Shown: positions 15,031 to 23,850 of the stretch, piece after piece
Position numbering within the stretch: position 1 is the first letter of the stretch
How the letters are laid out: each line of letters opens with the position of its first letter
Source: Roseomonas sp.
GTDB taxonomy: Bacteria; Pseudomonadota; Alphaproteobacteria; Acetobacterales; Acetobacteraceae
Assembly: GCA_020249435.1 (NCBI GenBank)
Contig: JADCFQ010000031.1
Location: forward strand, 1-64,000
Length of the DNA: 64,000 nt
Direction: 5' to 3'
Notes under the pieces: model-generated
What the model saw: only the letters and a program-made list of their open reading frames with translations
Told to the model about the DNA's origin: nothing
Databases searched by the model: none
Made by a program: the position numbers and the translations under genes

Positions 15031-16398
15031 ATGAAGCCTTTGCTACGGCTTGCCTTTGCGATTGGTGCGGTGCCGCTTTTGGTACTCGGTCTATTGATGC
15101 TGACACGCGAAGTGCGACTTGGGCCAGGGCTGGCGGGCTGTGCCGCTATTATGCTGGCAAGCCTTGCAATCGCCTGGGGCTGGCGCGCGCGGCTTGCGCT
15201 GCTCGCGGTCAGCCTTGGGGAGGCGCTGGCGCAGGTCAGGGTGGCGCCCGCGCGGGCTGAGGCCACTGCGCGGCCATCAACCGATGATCTGGCCGATGGC
15301 ATTCGCCGCCTGGCGCGGGGCCTTGCGGAACAGGGCGCGCTTTTGGAAAGGCTGCGCCGGGCGGATGCCGCCATTCTGGAAAACCTGCCGGAACCCGTTT
15401 TGCTGCTTTCCGACGAACGCGCCGTGCTGCGCGCCAACCCGGCAGCGCGGGCAATGCTGGGGCCGGAAGCGGCAGGGCAGGGGCCGGATGCGGCGGCGCT
15501 GCTCCGCCATCCGGTGCTGGCCGCCGCCATGGATGATGCTTTGGCCGAAGGCCATTCCGTCACCGCCGAACTCCATCTGCCAGTGCCCGTGCCCCGAGAG
15601 GTCTCGGCCCGCGTCGTGCCGCTTGATCCGCCGCTGGCGGATGGCGGGCGGCTGTTGATTTTGTTGATTGATCGCAGCCGGGAAGCGGCAATTGAACGGA
15701 CGCGCGCCGATTTCGTCGCCAATGCCAGCCATGAATTGCGCACACCGCTGGCAAGCTTGCTTGGCTTCATTGAAACGCTGCGCGGCCCTGCCGCTGATGA
15801 TCCCGCCGCGCAGCAGCGCTTCCTTGGCATCATGGCCGAACAGGGTGAGCGGATGCGTCGGCTGATTGATGATCTGCTCAGCCTGTCGCGGATTGAGATG
15901 GAGGAACATCAGCCGCCGGTCGGCGAGGCACCCCTTGCCATGATCACCCGCGCGGAGGTGGAGGCGCTGTCGCCGCTCATGAAGCGGCGCGACATAAGCG
16001 TCGAACTGGAACTGGCAGAAGCGCTGGTGGCGCGGGCCGCCAATGCGGATCAGGTAGCGCAGGTGATCCGTAATGTCCTGGAAAATGCCATCAATCACGG
16101 GCGAGATGGCGGGACCATCACAGTTACCTTGAAGCCTGCGGTCGCCGAGGATGGCACGGCACGCCCAGGTGCCTTGCTCAGCATCGCCGATGATGGGCCG
16201 GGCATTGCCAAGCACCATATCCCGCGCCTGACAGAGCGGTTTTACCGCGTGGATGCAGCGCGATCCCGCCATAAGGGCGGCACTGGGCTTGGGCTTGCCA
16301 TTACGCGCCATATCGTGATGCGCCACCGCGGCAGGCTTGCCATTGAAAGCACCGAGGGGCTTGGCACCAAGGTGCATGTCTGGCTGCCGACAGGGTAG
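15031..16398 (+). CDS. Sensor histidine kinase, PhoR-like
   Basis: This 455-residue membrane kinase begins with two hydrophobic segments (about 7-24 and 31-50) with almost no periplasmic loop, as in PhoR. A linker and PAS-like domain (about 105-215; ILENLPEPVLLLSDE) precede the HisKA box with phospho-acceptor H234 in NASHELRTPLASLLG. The ATPase domain follows, with the N box around N352/N355 (NVLENAINH), G1 at DDGPG 387-391 and GGTGLGLA near 417. No response regulator or pst genes lie nearby, so it is an orphan here. It probably senses envelope or phosphate signals; PhoR identity is not proven. Confidence 0.85.
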   Translation: MKPLLRLAFAIGAVPLLVLGLLMLTREVRLGPGLAGCAAIMLASLAIAWGWRARLALLAVSLGEALAQVRVAPARAEATARPSTDDLADGIRRLARGLAEQGALLERLRRADAAILENLPEPVLLLSDERAVLRANPAARAMLGPEAAGQGPDAAALLRHPVLAAAMDDALAEGHSVTAELHLPVPVPREVSARVVPLDPPLADGGRLLILLIDRSREAAIERTRADFVANASHELRTPLASLLGFIETLRGPAADDPAAQQRFLGIMAEQGERMRRLIDDLLSLSRIEMEEHQPPVGEAPLAMITRAEVEALSPLMKRRDISVELELAEALVARAANADQVAQVIRNVLENAINHGRDGGTITVTLKPAVAEDGTARPGALLSIADDGPGIAKHHIPRLTERFYRVDAARSRHKGGTGLGLAITRHIVMRHRGRLAIESTEGLGTKVHVWLPTG

Positions 16399-16499
16399 CG
16401 CAGCAGTGCGGTCTCAGTCATAATAAGGGGTATAGCCGGGTGCGGGACGGGGCTTCACTGCCCTATCGCCCGAATGGCAAGAAGAACGGGAGGATGTTA

Positions 16500-17456
16500 A
16501 TGAAAATCCAACGTCGCGGTCTTTTGGCTTCAGCCGGCGCCCTTTTGGCCGCGCCTGCCCTGGCGCAGCCCCGTTGGCCGGATCGGCCGGTTGAAATCAT
16601 TGTTGGCTTCACCGCCGGCGGGGCAACGGACCTTGATGCGCGGGGCTATGCGGCGGCGCTTGAAAAACGCATCGGCGGTTCGGTGGTGGTGGTGAACCGC
16701 CCCGGTGCGGGTGGTGAGGTTGCCTTGGCGGCGGTGGCACGCTCACGCCCTGATGGCCATACCATTGCCACCACCAATATGCCGGGCCTGCTGACGATCC
16801 CGATCGAACGCACGGCGCAATTCAAGCTCGATGATTTTGTGGGCATTGGCAATCTGGTGACCGATCCTTCCGCCATTACGGTGCATGAGGATAGCCCCTA
16901 CCGCACGCTCGCTGACCTGCTGGCAGCGGCGCGGGCGCGGCCGGATACCATCACCTATGCCTCGCCGGGTGTGGGCACGGATGATCATTTGCAATTGGTC
17001 CTTTTGCAGGCAGCGACAGGCACGCGTTTTGTGCATGTGGTGTTTCAGGGCGACCCACAACTTCGCACCGCGGTCCTTGGCAAGCAGGTGGATAGCATGG
17101 GACTCAATCTGGGGCCGGTCACCGCCAATACCGATAAGCTCCGCGTCCTGTCCCAGGGGGGCGCCACGCGGAGCCGCTTCCGCCAGGATGTGCCAACCCT
17201 GATCGAACTGGGTTTTCCGGTGCAAATGGCCTCAGAACGCGGCCTGGTGATGCCGGCGGCCACGCCACCCGCGATTGTGCAGCGCCTGCGCGAAGCGACG
17301 GCCGATATCGCGCGCGATCCGGAATTCGTGAAAATCCTGGAGGGCCGCTTCACCGAGCCCGCCTATGAACCGGGTGATGCCTGGTTTGAACGGTTGCGTC
17401 GGCAGGAAGCGGAGTATCGCCGGCTTTGGCAGGTGACGCCCTGGTCGCAGCGGTGA
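16500..17456 (+). CDS. Bug-family (TctC-type) substrate-binding protein
   Basis: This 318-residue periplasmic receptor has a signal peptide ending near residue 22 (LLAAPALAQP) and then the diagnostic WPDRPVEIIVGFTAGGATD, with VVNRPGAGGEVAL and the RSRPDGHTI motif. It is the second orphan Bug receptor in the window and, like the first, has no TctAB permease genes next to it. The start at 16500 has GGGAGG at proper distance. It follows the sensor kinase in the same direction after 100 bases; whether they share a transcript is unclear. A hairpin with a short T tract follows 60 bases downstream. The ligand is unknown. Confidence 0.9.
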   Translation: MKIQRRGLLASAGALLAAPALAQPRWPDRPVEIIVGFTAGGATDLDARGYAAALEKRIGGSVVVVNRPGAGGEVALAAVARSRPDGHTIATTNMPGLLTIPIERTAQFKLDDFVGIGNLVTDPSAITVHEDSPYRTLADLLAAARARPDTITYASPGVGTDDHLQLVLLQAATGTRFVHVVFQGDPQLRTAVLGKQVDSMGLNLGPVTANTDKLRVLSQGGATRSRFRQDVPTLIELGFPVQMASERGLVMPAATPPAIVQRLREATADIARDPEFVKILEGRFTEPAYEPGDAWFERLRRQEAEYRRLWQVTPWSQR

Positions 17457-17514
17457 GGCTTGCCTGAACGTGTTAGGGAAGTTTGATCGAACCCTATAAG
17501 CCACTTGGCGCGCG

Positions 17515-17535
17515 CCCGGCACCTTGCCGGGGTTT
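17515..17535 (+). terminator. Probable intrinsic terminator after the second Bug gene
   Basis: CCCGGCA, loop CCT, TGCCGGG form a 7-bp GC-rich stem followed by GTTTG. The T tract is short, so efficiency is uncertain, but position and stem fit a terminator. Confidence 0.45.
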
Positions 17536-17763
17536 GTGACGATACCCTGACGACGTCGGAGATTTTTCGGGGGGCCTGTGATAGGACGCGACCCGGGGGA
17601 GGGGGCGACAGAAAGCCCTAATCCTGCTGAATGTCGCCGGTGATGGAACAAGTTCGCCACAGGCCAAGGAGGCCGAAAACTCTAACCTTAGGTCATCCAG
17701 GGATTGGGGGCGGGCAGCCGGTTGAACCAGCGCTTCGGTTACACCTTTGGCAGTAATTTCAAC

Positions 17764-17819
17764 TTTACTTTAAGACATTACATGCTATTATTCAACCATA
17801 ACGTGAGCATGTTGCACGT
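17764..17819 (+). promoter_or_regulatory. Promoter-like region with nested inverted repeats
   Basis: TTTACT (17764-17769) and TATTAT (17786-17791) are spaced 16 bases, a plausible sigma-70-type promoter for the export operon. Two inverted repeats follow and overlap it: CATGCT (17781-17786) with AGCATG (17806-17811), and ACGTG (17801-17805) with CACGT (17815-17819). The placement over the -10 and start region suggests an operator. No regulator gene is adjacent. Confidence 0.4.
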
Positions 17820-17851
17820 ATTCATGATTCGGGTGTGGGGAGATTGGGTGG

Positions 17852-18235
17852 ATGTTTAGGGGGGCCTGTCACGGGCGCCAGATGACGGGGTGCGGTATCC
17901 TGCTCCTTGGTCCTCTGCTGTTGGCGGGGTGCGGTGGATCTGGCAGCCTGGGCGGGGCGGGTGAAGGAGCAGCGGCTGTGCCACGCCCGATTTTGGACCC
18001 GATTGCGGCCTTTGCGGCCGATCCACCCACTGAAGCCCAAGCCCAGGTATTCCTCGCCGACCGCAATGAAACCGTCACCTTGCGCATGGTGCGGCAATAT
18101 GCAGCGGCGAGCGGGCGTGAATGCCGTGAAGTGCGGGTATCGCAGCGCGGCGGGGACAGCCTGAGGCTGTTTTGTCGCGCCGGTTCCGGGTGGATCGAAG
18201 CGCGCCCCCTGATTGCGCAAACGGTCGGGCAATGA
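17852..18235 (+). CDS. Small lipoprotein heading the polysaccharide-export operon (DVU3141-like)
   Basis: This 127-residue outer-envelope lipoprotein has the lipobox LLAGC with the lipidated Cys near residue 27. After a Gly/Ala linker, the C-terminal 75 residues contain LRMVRQYAAASGRECREV and SLRLFCRAGSGWIEARPL, a pattern I associate with DVU3141-type proteins found beside capsule genes (recall, not search); two Cys could form a disulfide. Its stop overlaps the start of the KpsM gene (ATGATGA), so it is the first gene of the export operon and is likely to assist export or anchoring. A second possible start lies at 17882. Confidence 0.65.
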   Translation: MFRGACHGRQMTGCGILLLGPLLLAGCGGSGSLGGAGEGAAAVPRPILDPIAAFAADPPTEAQAQVFLADRNETVTLRMVRQYAAASGRECREVRVSQRGGDSLRLFCRAGSGWIEARPLIAQTVGQ

Positions 18236-19026
18236 TGGGCTTCCGGGAAGAGGTGGCTTTGACCCTGCGCGGCGCGCGCATGCAGCGCCGCGTGATCGGC
18301 GCGCTGATCATTCGTGAATTGCATTCGCGCTTTGGGCGACATTATTTCGGCTATATTTGGCTATTCTTTGAACCATTGCTCCTTGGTAGTGCCATTGGAT
18401 TTGTGCATTTATTGCAAGACCATTCGGCACGGTTCGGGCCTTTTGAATTCTATGCGGTTGGTTATATTTTGTATTTCATCTTCCGCGGTGTGGTAAACCG
18501 TGCCTCGGCTGCAATTCCTTCAAATATGAATTTGCTGTACCACAGAACTGTAACTTTACCCGACTTATTCTTTGCGCGTCATCTGATCGAGGCAGTCTCC
18601 TGTATTGGTGTCATGCTTGTTCTTATGTTTGCACTTTTCGTCGTGAACGGCGAAATCGTTGAAGACCCGACCAAAATCATCCTGGCACTTGTTGGCATGA
18701 CGTTGCTCAGTCAGGGCCTGGCCTTAGTGGCTGCTGCCGCGACCGAAGCCATGGAAGGGCTGGAGCGCGGCGTTCATGCCTTGACCTACTTGATCCTTCC
18801 CGCATGCGGGATGTTTTTCCTGGTCGAATGGCTGCCCGACTGGCTGCAGGAACTTGCGTTGTGGGTTCCAACAGTTCACCTGTTTGAACTCATGCGTGAT
18901 GGCCAGTTCGGGTCGCGCTTCATGGCCCATTATGATCTTGGCTATGTGGCGGCCTGGATCCTGCTGACCCACTTGCTTGGCCTCGCTGCGCTCCGCATCA
19001 CGCGCCGACGTCTCGGGTTGGAATAG
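18232..19026 (+). CDS. kpsM: Capsule-type polysaccharide ABC exporter, permease (KpsM-like)
   Basis: This 264-residue inner-membrane permease of the ABC-2 type has about six transmembrane segments and an amphipathic N-terminus (MQRRVIGALIIRELHSRFG) typical of KpsM/CtrC/BexB. With the next gene it would form the exporter that carries lipid-linked capsule polysaccharide across the inner membrane. The start overlaps the preceding stop; a second ATG follows immediately at 18235. The tight kpsM-kpsT-kpsE-OPX order is that of group 2/3 capsule export systems. The polysaccharide is unknown because no synthesis genes lie in the window. Confidence 0.88.
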   Translation: MMGFREEVALTLRGARMQRRVIGALIIRELHSRFGRHYFGYIWLFFEPLLLGSAIGFVHLLQDHSARFGPFEFYAVGYILYFIFRGVVNRASAAIPSNMNLLYHRTVTLPDLFFARHLIEAVSCIGVMLVLMFALFVVNGEIVEDPTKIILALVGMTLLSQGLALVAAAATEAMEGLERGVHALTYLILPACGMFFLVEWLPDWLQELALWVPTVHLFELMRDGQFGSRFMAHYDLGYVAAWILLTHLLGLAALRITRRRLGLE

Positions 19027-19034
19027 CGCCCGCC

Positions 19035-19673
19035 ATGAGTCTCGAATTGATCGATGTGCACAAGCACTACCTAACCCGGGATGGTCATAAAATCATCTTG
19101 CGGGGTGCTTATGGGAAGATAGCGCGCGGTGAGAAGGTCGGTATTCTGGGGCGGAACGGGTCTGGCAAGTCCACACTTGTGCGCATGTTGGGCGGCGTTG
19201 AAGCACCAACCCGTGGGCGTATAAAGCGGTCAATGGCCATTTCTTGGCCAATCGGCATGGCGGCCGGATTTTCAGGGCAGCTTTCCGGTGCGGACAATGC
19301 GCGATTCATTGCCCGCCTTTATGGACGAGACATTCAAAGGATAACCGATTTCGTCGCCGATTTTTCCGAACTCGGCGAATATCTTCGCATGCCCATGATG
19401 ACCTATTCCTCCGGCATGCGCTCAAGGCTTGCGCTCGCCGTTTCGCTTGCCGTGGATTTTGATTGCTATCTGGTGGATGAAGCCTTGGCGGTCGGCGATA
19501 CGCGCTTTGGCCGCGCCTTCGCGGAAAAGATCGAAAGATCGGGGCTCATTCTGGTGTCCCATTCTCCCGCCCTGGTGAGACGACTTTGCACACGCGCAGC
19601 CGTGCTTGATCAGGGAATCCTAACCTTCTATGACGATCTCGATGAAGCTCTCGCCACTTATAACGCTCTCTGA
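19035..19673 (+). CDS. kpsT: Capsule-type polysaccharide ABC exporter, ATPase (KpsT-like)
   Basis: This 212-residue ATPase has Walker A GRNGSGKS at 39-46, the ABC signature in its capsule-exporter form SSGM at 125-128, Walker B YLVDE at 145-149 followed by the conserved ALAVGD, and H176 as switch His. The short length is normal for KpsT, which lacks the extra C-terminal domain of Wzt-type O-antigen exporters. It energises the KpsM permease. The start follows the kpsM stop by 8 bases and the end overlaps the next gene by 44 bases. Confidence 0.92.
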   Translation: MSLELIDVHKHYLTRDGHKIILRGAYGKIARGEKVGILGRNGSGKSTLVRMLGGVEAPTRGRIKRSMAISWPIGMAAGFSGQLSGADNARFIARLYGRDIQRITDFVADFSELGEYLRMPMMTYSSGMRSRLALAVSLAVDFDCYLVDEALAVGDTRFGRAFAEKIERSGLILVSHSPALVRRLCTRAAVLDQGILTFYDDLDEALATYNAL

Positions 19674-20847
19674 GCCTGGTGCCAGTCGCAGCGGTGAGGC
19701 TCTTGAGCCGTCACCGCCGCCTCGACCGTGGCTGTGGCGCACCTTGCGGAAGCCTTTTTTCCTGCTGGTCATCCTGCCGAGCTTGATTGCGGCGTTTTAT
19801 TTTTATGGCATTGCCGCGCCGCAATATGTTTCCGAGGCGCGTTTTGTCGTACAGTCTAAGGGAAACGACGGTGGGGGACCGGCAGCTGCCCTGCGTGCCG
19901 CTGCGGGGATGGGGCTTGGCGGTCTCGGCGGTGCCATGTCCTCAGGCGAAGCCAACAGCATCCGCAATTTTCTTTCCTCACTCGATGCGGTCGTGCAAGC
20001 CAATGAAAAACTTGACTTGATCGAATTGTGGCGTCGCCCTGAAGCCGACTTCCTCGCACGACTTTGGTTCACCGAACCTGAACGCATTGCACGCTTCTTC
20101 AAGCATATGGTCAATGTTACGCTCGACCCCATGACAGGTGTCACAACCTTGCAGGTCCGCAGCTTTCGTCCGGAGGATTCCAGGGAATTGGCTGAGACGC
20201 TATTGATCTCAGCGGAAGCTCTGGTCAATCGGCTTTCGGAGCGTGCGCGCGGTGATACTTTGCGATTAGCGCAACAGGAAGTTGAGGTCGCTGAGCGGCG
20301 TGTTCAGGAAAGCCGGGCGGCCCTTATTCGTTTTCGTGAGCAAGAAAAGGAACTTGATAGCGCAGGTGCGGTACAAGCGGCGCTTGTTCTTCGTGGTCAA
20401 TTGGAAGGTGCTTTGGCCCAGGCCAGGGCTGAATTGACGGAACGCCAGCAATTCATGCGGCCAGATAATCCAGCGCTGCAGGCAACCCGCAATCGCATTG
20501 AAGCCTTGGAACGCCAAATCTCTGCCGAGCGTTCGCGTCATACCGATACGACCGCCAATGTTGGGGGCGCGGTCCTTGCGCGGCAGCTGGCATCCTATGA
20601 AAGGCTCATGCTGGAGAGGGAATTCGCGGATAGGCAACTCGCCTCCGCCACCGCAAGCCTTGAGATGGCCCGCGTTGAAGCGCAGCGCCAGCAGCTCTAC
20701 CTCTCACGCATCGTCGAGCCCAATCTGGCCGTTTATCCGCTCTACCCGCGGAGTTTCACGAATACAGCCAGCATCTTTTTGGGATTGGCCATAGCCTATG
20801 GCATTGGTTGGCTTTTGATTACGGGTATGCGTGAACATGCGGCGTAA
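19630..20847 (+). CDS. kpsE: Polysaccharide co-polymerase/export inner-membrane protein (KpsE/CtrB-like)
   Basis: This 405-residue protein has one N-terminal (about 36-55) and one C-terminal (about 378-398) membrane helix enclosing a large periplasmic part with a long coiled coil (about 205-300, rich in Arg/Glu/Gln). The motif APQYVSEARFVVQSKG after the first helix and the proline-containing VYPLYPRSFTNTASIF before the last are characteristic of PCP-3 proteins such as KpsE, CtrB and BexC. It connects the ABC exporter to the outer-membrane OPX protein. Its start lies within kpsT, 44 bases before that stop, so translation is coupled. Confidence 0.88.
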   Translation: MTISMKLSPLITLSEPGASRSGEALEPSPPPRPWLWRTLRKPFFLLVILPSLIAAFYFYGIAAPQYVSEARFVVQSKGNDGGGPAAALRAAAGMGLGGLGGAMSSGEANSIRNFLSSLDAVVQANEKLDLIELWRRPEADFLARLWFTEPERIARFFKHMVNVTLDPMTGVTTLQVRSFRPEDSRELAETLLISAEALVNRLSERARGDTLRLAQQEVEVAERRVQESRAALIRFREQEKELDSAGAVQAALVLRGQLEGALAQARAELTERQQFMRPDNPALQATRNRIEALERQISAERSRHTDTTANVGGAVLARQLASYERLMLEREFADRQLASATASLEMARVEAQRQQLYLSRIVEPNLAVYPLYPRSFTNTASIFLGLAIAYGIGWLLITGMREHAA

Positions 20848-22705
20848 GATGATGCGCGCCTTGTCTGGTGTCTTGCCGCTGTTCTTCGGGCTTTTCCTCA
20901 TCGGCTCTGGCTTGCCCGCCCTTGCTCAGACGCAACCATCTGCGCAGACCCAACCACTGGTCCAAACCCAACCGCAGGCACCGGGCTTCAACATCGTCCC
21001 GGGCATGCCAAGCTTTCCCCGGAACTTGATCCCAACCCTGCCTTCGGTTCCAACCGAAGGTGTCAGGCTGGAAGCGCCGCCGGTTTTCGATCAGCGCAGC
21101 CTTGCTGATTTGCCTGGCCAGTCCCGCGCTACCGAACGCGCTGGCAGCCCGACCCAGGCCGAAGGTGGCCCAACCCTGGTCACGCCGCTTGGTGATTTGC
21201 AGCGTGCTCCCGGTGCGCCGACTGCGGTGTTTGGTGCCGCGCTTTTCACTGGGCAGCCGCAATCATCTTCCGATGCGCCAAACCCGAATTACGTCTTGGC
21301 CCCTGGGGATCGGATCAGCGTGCGCGCCTGGGGGGCAGTGGATGCTGAACAAATCGCCCAGATTGATCCGGCCGGTAATCTTTTCCTTCCCAACATAGGG
21401 CCAATCCGGGTGGCTGGCACGCGCGTTGGTGATTTGCAGCGCATCGTCGAAGGCGAAATCCGCCGCGTCTATACACAGCAGGTCCAGGTTTATGCGACAG
21501 TGCTGTCTACGCAAAGAATTGGCGTTTTCGTGGCCGGATTTGTCAGGGCGCCAGGTCGCTACGCGGGCGCGGCTTCGGATAGTATCCTTGACTTCCTGCT
21601 GCGCGCCGGTGGCGTTGACCCCGCGCGCGGTTCCTTCCGGGAAATCAGCGTTCAGCGCGGCGGCGCCACCATCACCAGCCTTGATCTCTATCAATTCCTG
21701 TTTGATGGCAATATTCCGCAGATCCGCTTGCAGGAAGGTGACACTATCCTTGTTGGTCGCCAGCGCCCATTGGTTGGCGCGGATGGCGCGGTACGCAACA
21801 ATTACCTGTTTGAAAGCGCGCAGCGTGGCCCCATGCGGGGGCAGGATCTGATCAATTACGCCCGGCCTTTGCCGGCGGCGACCAATGCTGTGGTGCGCGG
21901 CGTGCGCAATGCGCAGCCATTTTCGCGCTACGTAACCGTGGCCGAACTGGCACGGCAGACCTTGAATGATCAGGATACGGTGACATTCGTCGCGGACGTT
22001 GCCTTGCGTACCGTGCGGATTACCATCGAAGGCAGCCGCCTATATCCGTCGGTCCTTGTCGCGGATCGCGATTTTTCACTATGCCAGATCCTGGATCACG
22101 TTGCGGTGGACCCGATGCTGGCCAACACATCAGCCGTGTTTTTGCTTCGCCCACGCATCGCCCTGCAGCAAAAACGCGCCATTGATGATTCGCTTGATCG
22201 GCTGGAACGGCAGTTATTCCTCTCCCCGGCCATGACACCCGGTGTTGCCGCAGCGCGCACCGCGGAAGCCAATCTCGTGCTTTCCTATATCAGCCGCGCA
22301 CGTCGCAGCCTGCCGGAAGGTCGCCTGGTTGTGGTGAATGAGGATGGTACCTGCGCACCGGTGCGCCTGGAAGATGGCGATGTCATCGTCATCCCTGAGC
22401 GTTCGCAAACCGTCATGGTACAGGGTGAAGTCAGCATGCCGCGTGCCGTCTTGTGGCGAGAGGGTATGACGATTGAACAATATCTTGAACAGGCGGGCGG
22501 GCTGACGGCGCGTGGCGCACGCTCGACGCTGATGCTCCGCCGCCCCAGTGGGCAGGTCATCTTGGACCCTCGGCAAGTGCCCGGCCCAGGAGATGAGCTG
22601 ATCGCCCTGCCTTATCTGGACCCGAAATTCTTTATCATGGGTCAGGAACTCATTACCGCGCTATTCCAGGTGGCACTCGCCTCACGCGCTTTCCAGAACA
22701 ACTGA
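20837..22705 (+). CDS. Polysaccharide export outer-membrane (OPX) protein, KpsD-like
   Basis: This 622-residue exported protein has a signal peptide ending near residue 28 (SGLPALAQT), then a linker with repeated QTQP units. The polysaccharide biosynthesis/export domain begins at YVLAPGDRISVRAWG (near 153), and SLBB-type beta-grasp repeats follow (VFVAGFVRAPGRYAG; VMVQGEVSMPRAVLW near 530). No lipobox Cys is visible, as in KpsD rather than Wza. It would form the periplasmic/outer-membrane channel for the polymer. It starts 11 bases before the kpsE stop; a GTG at 20831 is an alternative start. It closes the operon. Confidence 0.9.
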   Translation: MRRKMMRALSGVLPLFFGLFLIGSGLPALAQTQPSAQTQPLVQTQPQAPGFNIVPGMPSFPRNLIPTLPSVPTEGVRLEAPPVFDQRSLADLPGQSRATERAGSPTQAEGGPTLVTPLGDLQRAPGAPTAVFGAALFTGQPQSSSDAPNPNYVLAPGDRISVRAWGAVDAEQIAQIDPAGNLFLPNIGPIRVAGTRVGDLQRIVEGEIRRVYTQQVQVYATVLSTQRIGVFVAGFVRAPGRYAGAASDSILDFLLRAGGVDPARGSFREISVQRGGATITSLDLYQFLFDGNIPQIRLQEGDTILVGRQRPLVGADGAVRNNYLFESAQRGPMRGQDLINYARPLPAATNAVVRGVRNAQPFSRYVTVAELARQTLNDQDTVTFVADVALRTVRITIEGSRLYPSVLVADRDFSLCQILDHVAVDPMLANTSAVFLLRPRIALQQKRAIDDSLDRLERQLFLSPAMTPGVAAARTAEANLVLSYISRARRSLPEGRLVVVNEDGTCAPVRLEDGDVIVIPERSQTVMVQGEVSMPRAVLWREGMTIEQYLEQAGGLTARGARSTLMLRRPSGQVILDPRQVPGPGDELIALPYLDPKFFIMGQELITALFQVALASRAFQNN

Positions 22706-22725
22706 CCGGAGCTTTGATATGTGTT

Positions 22726-22756
22726 GCGCCGCTTAGGGTATTGATCCCGGCGGCGC
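22726..22756. repeat. Inverted repeat between the export operon and the chromate transporter
   Basis: GCGCCGC (22726-22732) and GCGGCGC (22750-22756) enclose 17 bases. It may be a weak transcript end for the export operon; no T-run follows. Confidence 0.35.
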
Positions 22757-22775
22757 GGCGGGTTCCTCTGCGCTT

Positions 22776-23330
22776 ATGGATGATTCGTCCCCCCGGCTGC
22801 CGACCCGCACCGATCTATTCCTTACCTATGGCAAGATCGGGCTGATCGGCTTTGGCGGCATCAATGCCTGGGCGCGGCGCGTGCTGGTGGAAGAAAAGCG
22901 GTGGCTGAGCGAACAGGAATATGCCGAAACGCTGGGCCTTGGGCAGGTGCTGCCGGGGCCCAATGCTCTCAATGCCGCGATCATGGTGGGGGATCGCTTT
23001 CATGGCGCGGTCGGTGCCCTGCTTGCTTCCTGTTCCATGTTCGGCGGGCCGCTGATCATCCTGATGGGGCTTGCGGTGCTCTATGATTCCTATGGCGAGG
23101 TGCCGTTGGTGAAGGCCGTATTGGCCGGTGTGGCGGCGGCAGCGGCGGGCATGGTGCTCGGCACCGCGGTCAAGATGGCGCAGAAGTTGAAGCCAACCCT
23201 TGCCCTTCTGGCGGTTGGGCTTTGCGCGCTGGCGGCAGCCGGCTTCTTCCGCGTGCCGCTGCCCATGGTGGTGCTGGGCCTCGCGCCTTTTGGCATTCTG
23301 GCGTCCTGGTATGGGGCGCGCGGCAAATGA
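22776..23330 (+). CDS. Chromate transporter, N-terminal-type half (CHR family)
   Basis: This 184-residue inner-membrane protein is a single CHR domain with the family signature GLIGFGGINAW near 24, the conserved LGQVLPGPN near 55, and about five to six hydrophobic segments. Full-length ChrA proteins of about 400 residues contain two such domains in tandem; here the second domain is the next gene, overlapping by ATGA. Short-chain CHR pairs work together as one transporter and export chromate, or import sulfate-like anions in some cases. The third gene of the operon is an FrhB-type flavoprotein. Confidence 0.9.
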   Translation: MDDSSPRLPTRTDLFLTYGKIGLIGFGGINAWARRVLVEEKRWLSEQEYAETLGLGQVLPGPNALNAAIMVGDRFHGAVGALLASCSMFGGPLIILMGLAVLYDSYGEVPLVKAVLAGVAAAAAGMVLGTAVKMAQKLKPTLALLAVGLCALAAAGFFRVPLPMVVLGLAPFGILASWYGARGK

Positions 23331-23850
23331 CAGCGACCATCTTCTGGCAATTGCTGCTGGGCTTTGGCGCCATTTCCTTGGTTTCGGTCGGCGGCGGCAT
23401 TGCCGTGCTGCCGGAGATGCATCGGCTGGTCGTAGATGTGCATGGCTGGATGAGTGAAGCGGATTTCGCGCGCCGCTTCGCCCTGGCCCAAGCAGCACCT
23501 GGCCCGAATGTGCTGGTGGTTGGCCTGTTTGGTTGGCATGTCGGCGGCATTCTTGGGATGCTGACGGCGACAGCGGCCATGACCGTACCAACCAGCCTGA
23601 TGGCCTTTGGCTTTTCGCGCCTCCGCGCCAGGCTTTTGGGCCGCCCGTGGCTGCGCATCATCGAACGCGGGCTGGTGCCGATTGCGGTTGGGCTGATTGC
23701 ATCATCCGGCCTTATCCTGGCGCAGGGGTCTGCCGAAAGCTGGGTGACGATTGCGCTGACGGTGGCTTCCTCCATTTTCGTCTGGCGCACGGATTTCAGC
23801 CCGCTTTGGGTGCTGGGTGCCGGCGCGATTATCGGGGCCTTGGTGCTGTG

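Larger units (their letters stand above)
17457..17851. other. Intergenic region before the polysaccharide-export operon (no gene seen)
   Basis: This 395-base gap holds a likely terminator near 17515-17535, a G-rich stretch around 17565-17600, and an AT-rich part (17740-17830) with promoter-like and nested inverted-repeat sequences. The 11-mer GGGGGGCCTGT occurs at 17569-17579 and again at 17859-17869, just inside the next gene. I find no convincing coding frame or known RNA. Confidence 0.6.
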
